The position numbers and the translations under genes were made by a program. A stretch of 64,000 nucleotides of DNA, from the NCBI RefSeq assembly GCF_036370855.1, contig NW_026991398.1:1984001-2048000 (forward strand), given 5' to 3'. Under the pieces are notes generated by a model. It did not search any database. It saw nothing but the letters and a program-made list of their open reading frames with translations, and was not told the origin of the DNA. Origin of the DNA: Dromaius novaehollandiae. Its lineage: Eukaryota; Chordata; Aves; Casuariiformes; Dromaiidae. This document shows, piece by piece, positions 35,731-46,623 of the stretch. Numbering within the stretch: position 1 is the stretch's first letter; each line of letters opens with the position of its first letter.

Positions 35731-37395
35731 CAGGCCATTTGCATGGTTCATGTTTATGAGCGCTGCTCGTGTCTCTGTGGTGCCTGTAAAGGTACTGTGC
35801 TCTGGCTGAACTGATTTTTTGGTGGCCCACCATGTCCATACAGAGTGTGTGTGTGCCTGTTGGAAGCACACGTGGAGCCTCACTGCTGGCAGGACCAGGG
35901 AGCAGGGAACCGCAGCAGTCTCCCAGCCAGTGGACCAGGGAGGAGGAATCCCCCAGATCCAAAAGTCCACCAGGTTCAGCGTCCTTTAACAGTGCAGGCC
36001 TTGGAGGTGCTGCACCTGCTTGATCTTGATGTCAAGGTCCCTCTGCTCCATTACTTTGTGATCCCCAAAGGGGACAGAGATGACTATAGGCTTAAGCTTT
36101 GGGGTTGCAGCATGAAGGACAGCTTTGGCACACATCTTTCTGTTTCCTCACTATTAATTTAAGCAATACGAACACAAAGTTTTTATAAGTGTTTGGGTCA
36201 GTGATCCCCTAGAGTCAAAGGGAGATTTTTTTGTTGTTGTTGTTGGTCAGACTTATCATCTGCCAGCCTTTATTGTAAAAGTGGCTGGGTTTGGACGGGC
36301 AGTGCCATATGAACTACCCTCCATTTAAAACTATCTAAGGAAAGTAGCACTACTTAGTTAATCTAAATAGCAGGGGCAATGATCATTGTTTTGCTGCCGG
36401 TCCATGAGCAGGACAGTCGTGGTGAGCAAAACTTCATTGTCTGAGGATCTGCTGCACATTACTATACCCATCTTCATCATATCCATGGGTAAAAAAAAAA
36501 AAAAAGCTGGGGGATTTTTAAACTAAATACCTATTGCAAATATCTCCAGACCTGTTTTCTCCTTTTACACAATGGATATTACTCTTGTATTAAGAATGGC
36601 AGGAAGGTATTTGGGTCGAGAAATTCTTTTGAGCTCTGTCAGACATTGCACAAACATCTCCATAGCTGCATTATTGCCATTTCTGCCTGCTGCAAAACTG
36701 TGCAGATAGCATAGGCACAAGAACAAGGTGTCCTAACTGCAAGCTTATATGTAGGTCTGGGCCAACACAAGGCCGTGGCTATTAGACTTTAAATGGTTTG
36801 TCTATGATTTTGTGAGAGAGGTGCACAGTCTACATGGAAAAGCATCTCAAATGTAAAAGCTGGGAATGCAGTTTGTGTCATGAAAAGATCTTGAATGTCA
36901 GCCAGCATCAGCGTTTCATGCCTGTGGTCAAAATCCCAGAAATAGGGAAGGGCTGTATTTTCTATGGTATGTAACAAATACAGGAAACTGGAAGAAATGT
37001 CCGAAATCACATTTCTTTCCTGGAGTTACCACTGGAAGTAGCGTGGGATGAAGAAGGAGTAGAAAGGAAACCTCAGTGAGAATGGGAATTAAAAAGGGTT
37101 ATGAGTCTCATGGGCTTTCTTTGGCTGTTTATGAACACAAAGTTTCAGGGCTAATCCCTCCCCCACCCCCCCCCGCCCCCACCCCCCCCGGAGATAATGC
37201 CAAAGGCTGTGATGGCCCCTTTGTTGTTAGTCTGCTTCTGAATAAATAACTAAATGAATAAATAAGGACCTAACACTAATCACCCAGGGTGTCATAGGCA
37301 TAGAAATCCCCAGCCTGAGTACACTTCATAGACTTCTTAAACTTTTCACCCATGAAACCAAGAAGCCTTCCCTAAGCATTGGGATTTGAGAGTTG
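35730..37395. other. Intergenic with simple repeats
   Basis: No gene recognised. Contains GTT repeats near 36230-36245, A15 at 36491-36505, and a near-pure C tract at about 37156-37189 (G-rich on the minus strand). Confidence 0.5.
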
Positions 37396-37399
37396 CAAA

Positions 37400-38745
37400 G
37401 GCTACTTTCTCCGTTTTGTTAAACACTGCTGAAAATCCAAGTGATGTAGGCCCTCCTCCATAAGCTGTGTATCACGGAGTAGAGAGCTGGCTGCCCAAGG
37501 AGAAAAAAGCAATTGCTGGCATGACAGCAAGTGAATGAGGGCAAGATCTCTGACGTGCAAAAAAGACTGCGCTACTATAGCCAATAAGATGTGAAAATCT
37601 TGAGGGAAGCTTGCTGGTGGGCAAATAGGGACTAAAATGTAGCTACAAGTTTGGCCGCGTATGTTTCAGTGAGGAAGAAAGAGAGGTCACTGCTATCTGG
37701 TTGTGAAGGCTTGGAGTCTGGAGGGCTTAGCAAGGTCTCAGAGCACTTCCTCTGCCATGTTGTCCAGTTCTGAGGCAATGATTCTCCACGTACACAGGTC
37801 TGTAGCCAGTCTCCAGCAAGCTCCTTCAAAACACGACTCTGCTTATGGCCTTAGAGAGAGCCACACACCTACTTTTTATACATTGCTACACTGATGGCTG
37901 TGACCAAAACTGTGCCAAAAGCTTTGCCCCAGCCCAAGTGCACAGCATTTTGAGTAACAGCATTGCTGTCTGCACTCAACCACTCCTTGTCATGGGGGGC
38001 TGGTGCACATGCTCGAGGGAGCTCTCTCAGCACAGCGCTCACAGCCTTCATGCAGATGAATTCTGCAGAGAAAGAGGTATTCGAGTGTGTGTGTGGGGAA
38101 ACGGAGATAAAAGTCCAGGACTTATATCTTCTGCAAAGCCATGGGGGATTTGTAGCTCATCGCAGCGCTGGTTATTTCAGTCTCCTGTAAAAGTCTTTGG
38201 CAGTTGTCTCCATCTGCAGGGGGGTATATGTGACTGAAGATAATGTTTCTCCCAATGACCCTTCATCCTGGTGATAAATATATTCTCTCCTGACCACAGC
38301 ACTCAAACTCTCTGCTGATGATTGCCCTTTTGGCATCTGCATATGCCAAGGTTTCAAAGCTGTACTCGTGCAGGATGCCAGATAAGCTGGAGTGAATAAT
38401 TCTGGTGGCCAGCACAATCGTCTCAGGAGGGATTAACTTGTTCTGTTAGAGGCTGTAGGTCTTGATTTTGGGCTGCTGAGAACTCACTTCACATCGAAAC
38501 AGCTCAACATGCAGTCATTTCAGAAGTCCTTGCTCCAGTGACCCAGCCACAGAAATCTTGGGATGCTGGGAAAAGCATGCTTATTATCCTGTTGCCTTCT
38601 TCTTTTAAAACTGTGTTAGGAAAAACAATGCTCGGGGGCTGTGAAGGCCTCAGCACTGTTTTGCAGGTTGGCCAAGGCTTGTCATGTTCCTTGTATGTTA
38701 GGGTTTGCAGGTGCAAGGCCATGAAAACAACAGAAAAAAACATGC
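37400..38745 (-). pseudogene. Unidentified decayed coding-like sequence
   Basis: On the minus strand several consecutive stretches read like real protein but in shifting frames with stops. From high to low coordinate: 'VLKEEGNRIISMLFPASQDF' near 38600; 'PPETIVLATRIIHSS' and 'HEYSFETLAYADAKRAI' near 38430-38310; 'EFECCGQERIYLSP' near 38310-38270; 'LAGDWLQTCVRGESLPQNWT' near 37820-37765; 'LFAHQQASLKIFTSYW' near 37620-37570. I do not recognise the family. The lack of intron-like gaps inside the blocks and the presence of lesions suggest a relic of a large gene or a processed copy. It may also be a set of chance open frames. Confidence 0.3.
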
Positions 38746-38999
38746 GAAGAAAAAAATGCTGCCATGGAGTCTCCGGAAAACACTGTCTCAGTGGCTTCAG
38801 TGAAAGGGTACAGAGTTACAAAAAGCAGGCCCCTAACATCACCATGATTGACCACAGCGCTGCAAAGAAAGCTGAATTTATCTCAACACAATGGGGACTG
38901 GAGGGTGGCCCTGCTTTTAGATAAATGGCTGTTTCAGTTGAGTAGATCAACTGGCTATATGTGACCACAAGGCAGGAAAGGGAGGGTTGGATACCAGTG

Positions 39000-39450
39000 C
39001 AGAGAGACACTCAAGGTTTGTGAGGGGTTAAACAGAGGCGCTTTAATGAAGGACTTGCACTCCAAACTGTGCAGGGAGCCCCGAGAACCACACGGAGGGG
39101 TCACTGATTGGAGGCTGCTGGATGCCCAGGTTGGACGCCCAGGCGGCACTCACATTGTCTATCCTAAGGGCCCCTTTTAGCTACTAGAACTATTTCCTTA
39201 TATTGACTGTGCTAGGCTTGAGTAGCTACTGGCTGCGAAGCAGCAAGACATTGTTGATAAAACAGAATGTGCATGTCCAACCTTGATGGGTTTCGGTCAG
39301 TGTGTAGAGAGCACACGCTGGGGCTGCAATCATGTGCTCTGCCAGTCCCCTGACTCCTCAGCAGGTCTTCTGCAGGTGTTCTTGCTACACTCCACCCCAT
39401 GACTGACAGAGACGTAGTACTGGTGCCACCAGTGTGCAGGCACAGTTCGG
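39000..39450 (-). mobile_element. Probable 3' LTR of the ERV-L-like relic
   Basis: Lies just beyond the pol end of the ERV-L-like remnant in its transcriptional direction. It carries an ATTAAAG poly(A)-like signal (minus strand, near 39045) followed by an R/U5-like end. Ends are not certain, and the 5' LTR was not found. Confidence 0.35.
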
Positions 39451-39479
39451 ACATGCCTTTCAGGCATTGGCTTAACTAG

Positions 39480-39720
39480 CAGTTAAGGTATACAAGCAAG
39501 TAAATGATTGTAAATATATAGTAAATTATAACATACATGCATGCAAAACCAATCCACCCAGAAGACCAGGAGAGTATTGTGTTTTTCCCATAGTCCTAAA
39601 TTCAACAGCCATGATGACAGTGACTGCCAGGGGTTGTCCCATGCTGATTCTTTGGATTTTACATCATGTCGTACTTGAAGTAGGCTCATTATCTTGTGGA
39701 CGTCAGGTTTGACCCGCTTA
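39480..39720 (-). pseudogene. Possible retroviral env (TM) tail remnant
   Basis: Between the dUTPase-like block and the LTR-like end, a minus-strand frame of 68 codons reads 'DVKSKESAWDNPWQSLSSWL' followed by a hydrophobic stretch. This resembles the pre-membrane region and membrane anchor of an Env transmembrane subunit. ERV-L elements of mammals lack env, so this would be unusual, and the similarity is only in style. Confidence 0.25.
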
Positions 39721-39960
39721 CTGCAGTTTCTTCAGTGCCACAGCTACTGTCAGTGTACAGGGCTGGGATGGAGAGCAGCAACATTGTGCCTCTGCTCGGC
39801 ATATTCATTAGGTCACGGTTGTCCGGGTGAGAGCCTCCTAGACAGACTATAGACTAGGACACTCTCCCCTTTGATTAGTACCAGGTGGGTATCCCCTGCT
39901 CTTCAGCAATAATTTCCCCTTCCAACTGTTTGGGTTTAGTCACATCATGTACCTACACAG

Positions 39961-40255
39961 CATGCCCTGTAGACTCAAAACCGCCTAGTTGCTGGGTGGG
40001 CCTCAGGGAATCTACTTCCCAGATAGTGGGGACACCTATCCGGTCACATATCAGCTGGGCTATTTGGTCTCCATGTATATACATCACAGGGGTTGGGATC
40101 TGGTGTAATGGATCACAACTTTCACCTCCTCAAGATAGTTCGAGTCAATGACTCCTGCAATGATGTTTACTCCCCAGAGAGCTAAACTAGTACAGGGCAC
40201 CATGCAACCGTAATACCCTTGAGGTACGGCGATGGCCAGCCCCATACTCACAAGA
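39961..40255 (-). pseudogene. ERV-L-type dUTPase remnant
   Basis: Minus-strand dUTPase motifs appear in the right order: 'GLAIAVPQGYYG' (motif near the trimer/active-site start, about 40240), 'AGVIDSNYLEEVKVV' (uridine-binding hairpin with its key Asp, about 40155), 'GDQIAQLIC' (about 40060) and the C-terminal glycine-rich 'GGFESTG' (about 39985), followed by a stop. A frameshift near 40085 separates the second and third motifs, so it cannot be functional. A functional enzyme would hydrolyse dUTP to dUMP and keep uracil out of viral DNA. Confidence 0.8.
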
Positions 40256-41449
40256 TGATGGCTGTCTGGTTCTAGGGTTATTTCTTTGTGTGGCCATCAC
40301 AGATCCAACCCTGCACTCTTGGGCCTGGTTCACATGGGGAGGCAGGCTTGGCAGTGCAGTCATTGCACTCTAAGCACACACGGCCACTCGATGGAGTCCC
40401 CTTTGAAACGAGCATATGGGGTAGAGCCATGCAGTGGGCAGTCACTGAGGCAGGCATTGGCCTGACGAATGTCTTTACTCCAACCTGTGAGGGTACCAGT
40501 AGGAGATAATTCACACAGCTGCTCTTTGAGCAGCCCATTCATGTGTTCTGTCAATCCCAGCCCTTGTGGATGGTAAGCTGTGATAAATCCAGGTTAGTCC
40601 TCGCTCTCCAGCCCAATTTCAAATGCCACTCCCTGTAAAATGAGCGCCCTGATCACTTTGGATTTCCACCAAGGAACCATAAAACTCAGTCAAGTCTTCT
40701 AATGCCTTAATGATGTGAGCCTGGGTAGCTGTGGCACAAGAGTGGGTGTACAATAGACCAGAGTAGGAATCTACAGTGGTCAGGACATATCTGTGCCACT
40801 GGCTCTCCAGGAGGGGTCCCATATGATCAATTTGCCACACCTGCCCAGGCTTTTGTCCTCTGCAAATATACAGCTTTTTGCTCTGCAACCGCCATGGAGC
40901 TAAGTGGGTACAACAAGGGCAATGCTGTCTTGTCCCTTTTTATGCCACGATGGTGGTGTGAAGACCTCGAACACTAGTCCATTGGGTGGCCCCATCTCCA
41001 CCCAGATGGCCGCTTCTGTGGTGAATCCAATCTGCTAACCCTGGAGCAATAATCACGCTAACAGCCACCATAGCATCTACCTTGGCATCTCGGGAATTAC
41101 GAGTTGCCTGGGTGTCCGCATGTCTTATGGCAATTCAACATTGGGTGCTGGTGATGGCAAAGGGCTTGAGGAGGTGGGGACAGATCCTGTGGGCCAACAA
41201 CTGTTGCACAGCTGGTGTCAGCAACAGGACTTTGGTTTTTACGACCATGGGGCCCTCTTTGCTCAGAAGAGATAGGGTCAGCCTGAACAAGCAGGGCAGA
41301 AGCATCTTTGCTGACAGCCTGGCAAATCTGGTAAGGAGACGGTTACAGTGGGAACAACCAGAGGCAGAGGATAACCAACAGTCAGTAAAGCCACGGCAAT
41401 AAGCACGCTGGCCAGTGTGTCCAGGGGAGAGCTCTGGGAGCCAGGACAC

Positions 41450-43100
41450 ATCCTAGGAACCCACTGCCTCCACCAGCAGAAAAGACACAAATGCAGTCCA
41501 TCCTTCTCCCTGAGAGAGAAGCCAGAGGAGTCCTCTCTAGTCCCAGGTGATCTGAGAGCAGGACTGCAGGTGGCCAGAGGTCATGAAATTCAGCAGAAAT
41601 GACCAGCTCCAGCCTTGGGTGAGACAGAGAAGCAGGTTTCCTTGTTCTATTAGGAAACTGCTTTGAAGCAGTCCCTCAGGTCATCACCCCTGCCAGAGCA
41701 AAGAAAAGCACGCTGGTGCCCATTGGCCTCCAGGGCAGGTGAGCCTGTGCTGCCCCGCCTCATGTGCTCACCTGGTTGCCCAATTGTGATGTCACAGTCT
41801 CTGATGTCACAGTTACTGGTGACCATGGAGGAGATAGTCAGGCTCCGACAGTCTCAGTTGTCTGCCTTCCCCCCCACCTTCCAAGTCAGGCTTGCCCTCT
41901 GGGGCTTCCCCACCTGCAAGGCGTATTTGGGGAAAACCCCACCTGACCTGAGATTGAACCTATTACATGGAGATGTCCCCCGATGGAGGGGAAGAGGCCA
42001 GCCCTGCATGGCCTCTCTTCTGCACCAGACCCCAGCAGATCCTGGAGCATGGCTGTCTGCAGACCCCCATGTGGGGCTCAGCCGGGACTGGGCAGGGGCT
42101 GGGCGCTCAGACCTCCCAGACTCTGGAGGATCATTTAGGAGTCATTTAATAATACCCCAGCAGTTTCCATGTCCGAGGTCTGTGATGCCAGCTCCAGCTG
42201 AGCTCTGGCTTTCATCACTCCATCCCTGTGTGCACAGATAGGATCTTGATGCTCCCCTGGGCAGCCTGTGCCCCTTCCACCCTCTGTGCACTTCCACCCC
42301 GGCACCCTGAGCACTGGTGCTGCTGCCAGGGCAGAGGTGGAGGATCCCCCGGAGCGGCTCCTCAGGGAGCTCCCCAGGGAAACGCTGTGCCCAGCCCCAG
42401 CCCCAGCACCAGCCCCAGTGTAGCAGAGGGGAGCTGCCCTCTCCCGACCCACCCTGGCAGTGCCAGCCCCACCTCAGCCTGCTCCTGAAAGGCTCCAGTG
42501 CAGCCCTGGAGGGAGCTGGAGCTGCCTCGGGCCAGGGGCAGTCTGGCAGCAGGAGGGTTTGACATGGGCACAACAGCAGCGGTGCCAGAAGCAGGGGAGG
42601 AGCAGGGAAATTGGGGCAAAGACCCCTGGCCTTGGCGGTATGGCCAGGGCACTGGATGGGCGATGCCTTTCTGGCCAGTCAGGCTCCAGGTTTGGGGTGG
42701 ATGCCCACTCGAGGGTAGGGGCACCGGCATCTTCATGGGCTTCAGGGGAGCCATGACTGTGAGGAAGGCAAGTGGACCCAGGCCCAGGTAGCTGCAAAGG
42801 CCAGGGGTGGAAAAGGCAGCATGGGGCTGGTGAAGGCCCTCCCTCCCCTCCCCATGGGGAAGAGAGTCCCCAGGCGATGCTGGACTCCACTTTGGCCGAC
42901 TGGAGGGGAGCACAGGGAGGGTGAAAGAGGCGGATGGAGCCTCTCGGGGTGCGTGAGGGAGTTTTCCAATGCCCAGGGCTGAGATAGGGACTTCTGGATC
43001 TCCCCCCCCCCCCCCCCCCGATGCTCTCCCAGCCGAGGTTGTTCTGCTCTGCCCCAGGGGCTCTCCACGCCCTGCCAGCCGTGCTAGAGCAGAGGCCAAG
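41450..43100. other. GC-rich intergenic, no gene seen
   Basis: Proline-, glycine- and serine-rich open frames occur on both strands (up to 250 codons) because stops are rare. None shows a domain. A repeated GATGTCACAGT pair occurs near 41790-41816 and a C18 tract at 43002-43019. Confidence 0.4.
43002..43019. repeat. Poly-C tract (18 C)
   Basis: Uninterrupted run of 18 C flanked by T and G. On the minus strand it is a G18 run able to form a G-quadruplex. Length is prone to assembly error. Confidence 0.85.
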
Positions 43101-43109
43101 GAGCAAGAA

Positions 43110-43204
43110 TTCATGGAATCTCAGAGGAATTTTGGTGGGAAAGGATCTCTGGAGGTCTCCAGTCCAACCTCCCACACAAAGCAGGGCTGTTTGGAGCCTT
43201 TGAG
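43110..43204 (-). mobile_element. CR1 3' tip in unit B
   Basis: Reads GGATCTCTGGAGGTCTCCAG then TCCAACCTCCCACACAAAGC, the reverse-strand CR1 3' tail motif (Tyr/Pro-less UTR). Also present at 49890-49970 in unit C, so it predates the B/C duplication. Confidence 0.6.
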
Positions 43205-43555
43205 TGTGGCATATGAGGACACGGACCTCAGATAGGATGGTGCAAGAGATCTCCTTTACTGAGACAACAATGGCTGGTTATATAGCAACCAACCAAGGCC
43301 AGCCCCTCTTCCTGCCACGTATCTCCTTGTGCGTTGTGGCATCTTGTGACAGGCAGGAAGGCACATCCTGATCCCTGGCAGGCAGGCAGGAAGGCACACT
43401 GTGATTGCTGGCACGTAGGCAGCAAGGCACATCGTGGTTACGGGCAACTCACGTGCACACATTCTGGCCACAGATCATAGTTACCATATCATCACTTTCT
43501 GCCTTAGAGATCCTCTGCTGTCTTACACAGCGTCATCCTATTTTGGTCCCCAACA
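43205..43555 (-). mobile_element. Solo LTR, ERVK/alpharetrovirus-like, in unit B only
   Basis: 351 bases reading TGTTGGGGACC...GCCACA on the minus strand, with TGCTATATAACC as TATA box and CAGTAAAG as poly(A)-like signal toward the U5 end. Flanks are TTTGAG (43199-43204) and CTTGAG (43556-43561), a 6-base target-site duplication with one mismatch. The equivalent point in unit C (about 49975-49981) is an empty site. U3 contains a small internal repeat of GTGCCTTCCTGCCTG-like units at about 43350-43410. Confidence 0.85.
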
Positions 43556-45259
43556 CTTGAGTCTTGTCTGGCCATCGCTGGACTGTGCCTGACCCCAGTT
43601 ACCATCCCCAAATCTGCTCTGCTCCTCTTGTCCGGGCACTGTGGGATGGCACCTCTCATCGGTGGGTCCCTGCCCTGCCTGCCTTGCTGGCACCCTCAGC
43701 TCCCAACTCCACTTCCCGCACGGAGCAGCCCCGCTCTTGCTGCTCCCGACAACATACTCTCTGTCGCAGGAACCCTGTCAGAAATGGTGCATAAAGGGTC
43801 AAGCTGTGACACAGAAAGACCTGTTGTCATAACTGGGCATCACAAAATCTGACCCCAAGTGACTGTTTTCGCTTCTTCATGCAGCTGAGACTCTGCATGC
43901 AATGTTACCTGGGTAGAGGGTCAAAATCTGAAGCTCTCCTCACACCTTTATAGTGGCTGTCAGGTAAGAGTTGCTGCTACGGACAAGGAGTCACCTTTTG
44001 TATTTACAGCCTTCCCTGGGATCTCCTTGGATCCCAGCTTCCCTTGCCAAGGCTTTCTTGGCTGTAGTCAGAGGCAGGTCCCAGGTAGAGATGAGGAGTC
44101 AGGTCAGCAGGACGGGGACAGGGTCAGGTCATCAGCACTGTCACCCGTGAGACAGCCCTGGGAAGGTAATTCAGACACCATTCACCATCTCCACTGGCAC
44201 TGGTCACCAAGAGATGAGCCCTGAATCCAACCCTCAGTCCCTAACAGATTACTGGGGACTCTGAGCTCATCCCCTGGCTCCCATGGAGTTCACAAGCAGA
44301 ACACTGGACCCCGTGGTGGTGCATTGCCTTGAGCATATTTTTGACTCCATCTTCTGAAGAAAGGCCAGACTTCAGGCAGATAACAGAGGAGAACCCCTTT
44401 TATTATGGAAATGTTATTCTGGAGGCCACGTCTGGCATAAGGGTGCCCAGGGCCTGGTGCTGCCTGAGCTCACAGAAATGCACACGGAAGCACGTTACAA
44501 GAGCACTGAGGCCATATACACACATGAGAGCACAGCAGGACAGTGTGGAAATGAGGAGGAACGCCCTGAAAAGGGAAAGTCCTGCTGCTGTTGGTGGATG
44601 TGTCTCCCAGAAAGCTGTAGCCCCCATGCAAAGGCTGCAGCAAGGAAATGCCTGCTGTGGCAGTGGGGGAACAGTCCTGAGGAGCAGGGCATCTGTTCCC
44701 ACAGGCTGCATCCAGACTCTCCTCCCCTCCACTCACGATATGCTGTGAGTGTTGGAGCACTGGAGAGGGAAGGGATCAGCCCACAGTGACAGCCGGCTGC
44801 CACCCTCGCAGGAGAGGGGTGTGGGATCACACCCAGACTGTGGCCAGAGGAGCTGAGCTCTCCTAATGGACATGGGACCCATGGTCTCCTCCCGCCTGTA
44901 CTCACCTGAGCCTGACTCTGTGCCCCTGAGCTCCCTTGGTGTCAGTGCTGAAAGAGACACTGCAGATAGAAGCTCTCCCCATTGCCCTGGGGGCATCCGA
45001 GGGAGCTCAGAGTAGCAGGCTCTGAGGTTCCCCCATCTCTGCTGATGAAAGAGGAAGCCTGGCTTCCTGCTTCTACATGGCCTCTGGGTCAAATACAAGA
45101 GAGGGATTATTGAGAAGTAAGATGAACCTAAATATTTCCTTTTCACATGAATATAACAGAGCAAAGTAAGAAAGAAAGAAATGAAAAATATGTATCCTTG
45201 AGGCTGAATACCCTAGGAATGATGAGCAGATGCACATGGGACAGTTATTGGCATTGACA

Positions 45260-46180
45260 TCATACCCATTGAATCAGTTTCCTCAAGGCCTCCTTGAGCT
45301 CCTTGTTCCTCATGCTGTAGATGAGGGGGTTCACTGCTGGAGGCACCACCGAGTACAGAACAGCCACCACCAGATCCAGAGCTGGGGAGGAGATGGAGGG
45401 GGGCTTCAGGTAGGCAAATGTGCCAGTGCTGACAAACAGGGAGACCACGGCCAGGTGCGGGAGGCACATGGAAAAGGCTTTGTGCCGGCCCTGCTCAGAG
45501 GGGATCCTCAGCACAGCAGTGAAGATCTGCACGTAGGACAGCACAATGAAAATGAAACACCCAAAGACTAAACAGGAACTAACCACAATAAGTCCCAGTT
45601 CCCTGAGGTAGGCGTCTGAGCAGGAGAGCTTGAGGATCTGGGGGATTTCACAGAAGAATTGCTCTACTGCATTGCCTTTGCAGAGTGGTATTGCAAATGT
45701 GTTAGCAGTGTGCAGGAGAGCATAGAGAAAACCACTGGCCCAGGCAGCTGCTGCCATTTTGACACAAGCTCTGCTGCCCATGAGGGTCCCATAGTGCAGG
45801 GGTTTGCAGATGGCAACAAAGCGGTCATAGGCCATGACTGTGAGGAGAGAACACTCAGCTGCAAGTGAAAGGAGGAAGAGGAAGATCTGGGCAGCACATC
45901 CTGCGTAGGAAATGGCCCTGGTGTTCCATAGGGAATTGGCCATGGCTTTGGGAACAGTGGTGGAGATGGAGCCAAGGTCGAGGATGGAGAGGTTGAGGAG
46001 GAAGAAGTACATGGGGGTGTGGAGGTGGTGGTCACAGGCTATGGCTGTGATCACAAGGCCGTTGCCCAGGAGGGCAGCCAGGTAGAAGCCCAGGAAGAGT
46101 GAGACGTGCAAGAGCTGCAGCTCCCGCGTGTCCGCAAATGGCAGGAGGAGGAACTCGTTGAAGGAGCTGCTGTTCAACAT
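45260..46180 (-). CDS. Olfactory receptor, OR14-like (gene B)
   Basis: Intact 306-residue odorant GPCR on the minus strand. Glycosylation site NSS at 3-5; GN at 39-40 in TM1; HTPMYFFLLNLS at 54-65; MAYDRFVAIC at 116-125; expected Cys95-Cys177 disulfide with Cys167/177/187 in ECL2; HKAFSMC at 233-239; PPAVNPLIYSMRNK at 280-293. It ends after KLIQWV, five residues shorter than gene A. An in-frame ATG at 46225 would add 15 residues, but these cover a pyrimidine tract and AG (splice-acceptor-like, AG at 46204-46205) and are not in frame in gene C, so the start is placed at 46180. It is closer to gene C than to gene A in the second half, and most different from both in TM3 (residues 101-111). Confidence 0.95.
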   Translation of the reverse strand: MLNSSSFNEFLLLPFADTRELQLLHVSLFLGFYLAALLGNGLVITAIACDHHLHTPMYFFLLNLSILDLGSISTTVPKAMANSLWNTRAISYAGCAAQIFLFLLSLAAECSLLTVMAYDRFVAICKPLHYGTLMGSRACVKMAAAAWASGFLYALLHTANTFAIPLCKGNAVEQFFCEIPQILKLSCSDAYLRELGLIVVSSCLVFGCFIFIVLSYVQIFTAVLRIPSEQGRHKAFSMCLPHLAVVSLFVSTGTFAYLKPPSISSPALDLVVAVLYSVVPPAVNPLIYSMRNKELKEALRKLIQWV

Positions 46181-46203
46181 TTGCTCCCCCTGGCCATGGC
46201 AGA

Positions 46204-46232
46204 CTGTCCAAGGAGGAAAAGACATTGATAAG
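46204..46232 (-). promoter_or_regulatory. Predicted 3' splice site of OR14 gene B
   Basis: Minus strand reads TGTCTTTTCCTCCTTGGACAG, a good pyrimidine tract plus AG, 24 bases before the ATG at 46180. The position is shared with genes A and C. Confidence 0.5.
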
Positions 46233-46613
46233 TTAGGAGAGACTTTTAAGGGAAAATAAATAAATAATGTTTTTCATTTCTTATTAATAATCTCATTTTG
46301 GTTCGCTGTTTATTGGGAGGCCCTTTGCCCATTTCCCTTGCTTGAGCTCTGGTTTGTGAGGGCAGAGGGAGTCATGAGGAGCAGGGACCTCTGCCCATAG
46401 GTTCCGTAGGACTCTGTCCTGCTATACAGCAGGGGGTACATGGGAATGGGGGTGACTAGCTCTCAGATTCACAATTTCTGTCAAATGAAATTCATTCGTC
46501 TTGTGGAAGGGCTTTTCAGCATCTTCACTCCCAATTCTAAAGGACAAGGGTTGCAGAAGTGAGTTTCAGGGATTTTTAAAATATTGTTTATTTTCTTTGA
46601 GAGGCCCTCGTCT

Positions 46614-46623
46614 CCCCTGGGGA
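46614..46623 (-). promoter_or_regulatory. EBF/Olf-1-like site upstream of gene B
   Basis: CCCCTGGGGA matches the O/E (EBF) consensus YCCCNNGGGA found in many OR promoters. It is about 434 bases upstream of the start codon and has an identical counterpart in unit C; unit A is mutated at the same place. The match is short, so function is inferred from position and conservation. Confidence 0.35.

Larger units (their letters stand above)
39480..41450 (-). mobile_element. ERV-L-like endogenous retrovirus relic (pol: RNase H tail, integrase, dUTPase)
   Basis: Dead provirus fragment read on the minus strand. In order: an RNase H C-terminal/linker region with 'ADTQATRNSRDAKVD' near 41125-41080; an integrase HHCC zinc-binding region ('WIHHRSGHLG' near 41030-41000, then 'CPCC' near 40920) interrupted by a stop near 40942; an integrase core with the first catalytic Asp in 'GQVWQIDHMGP' (near 40840), the second in 'IQSDQGAHFTG' (near 40640) and the Glu in 'GLGLTEHMNG' (near 40565) after a frameshift; then a dUTPase. 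Gag, protease and the polymerase core are missing. A dUTPase downstream of integrase is the hallmark of the ERV-L class. Confidence 0.8.

Noticed and set aside
41663-42241. 192-codon plus-strand frame
   Set aside because: No recognisable domain, GC-rich composition, and overlaps other open frames.
42362-43175. 250- and 233-codon minus-strand frames
   Set aside because: Overlap in different frames, low complexity, and include a poly-C tract; not conserved in unit C.
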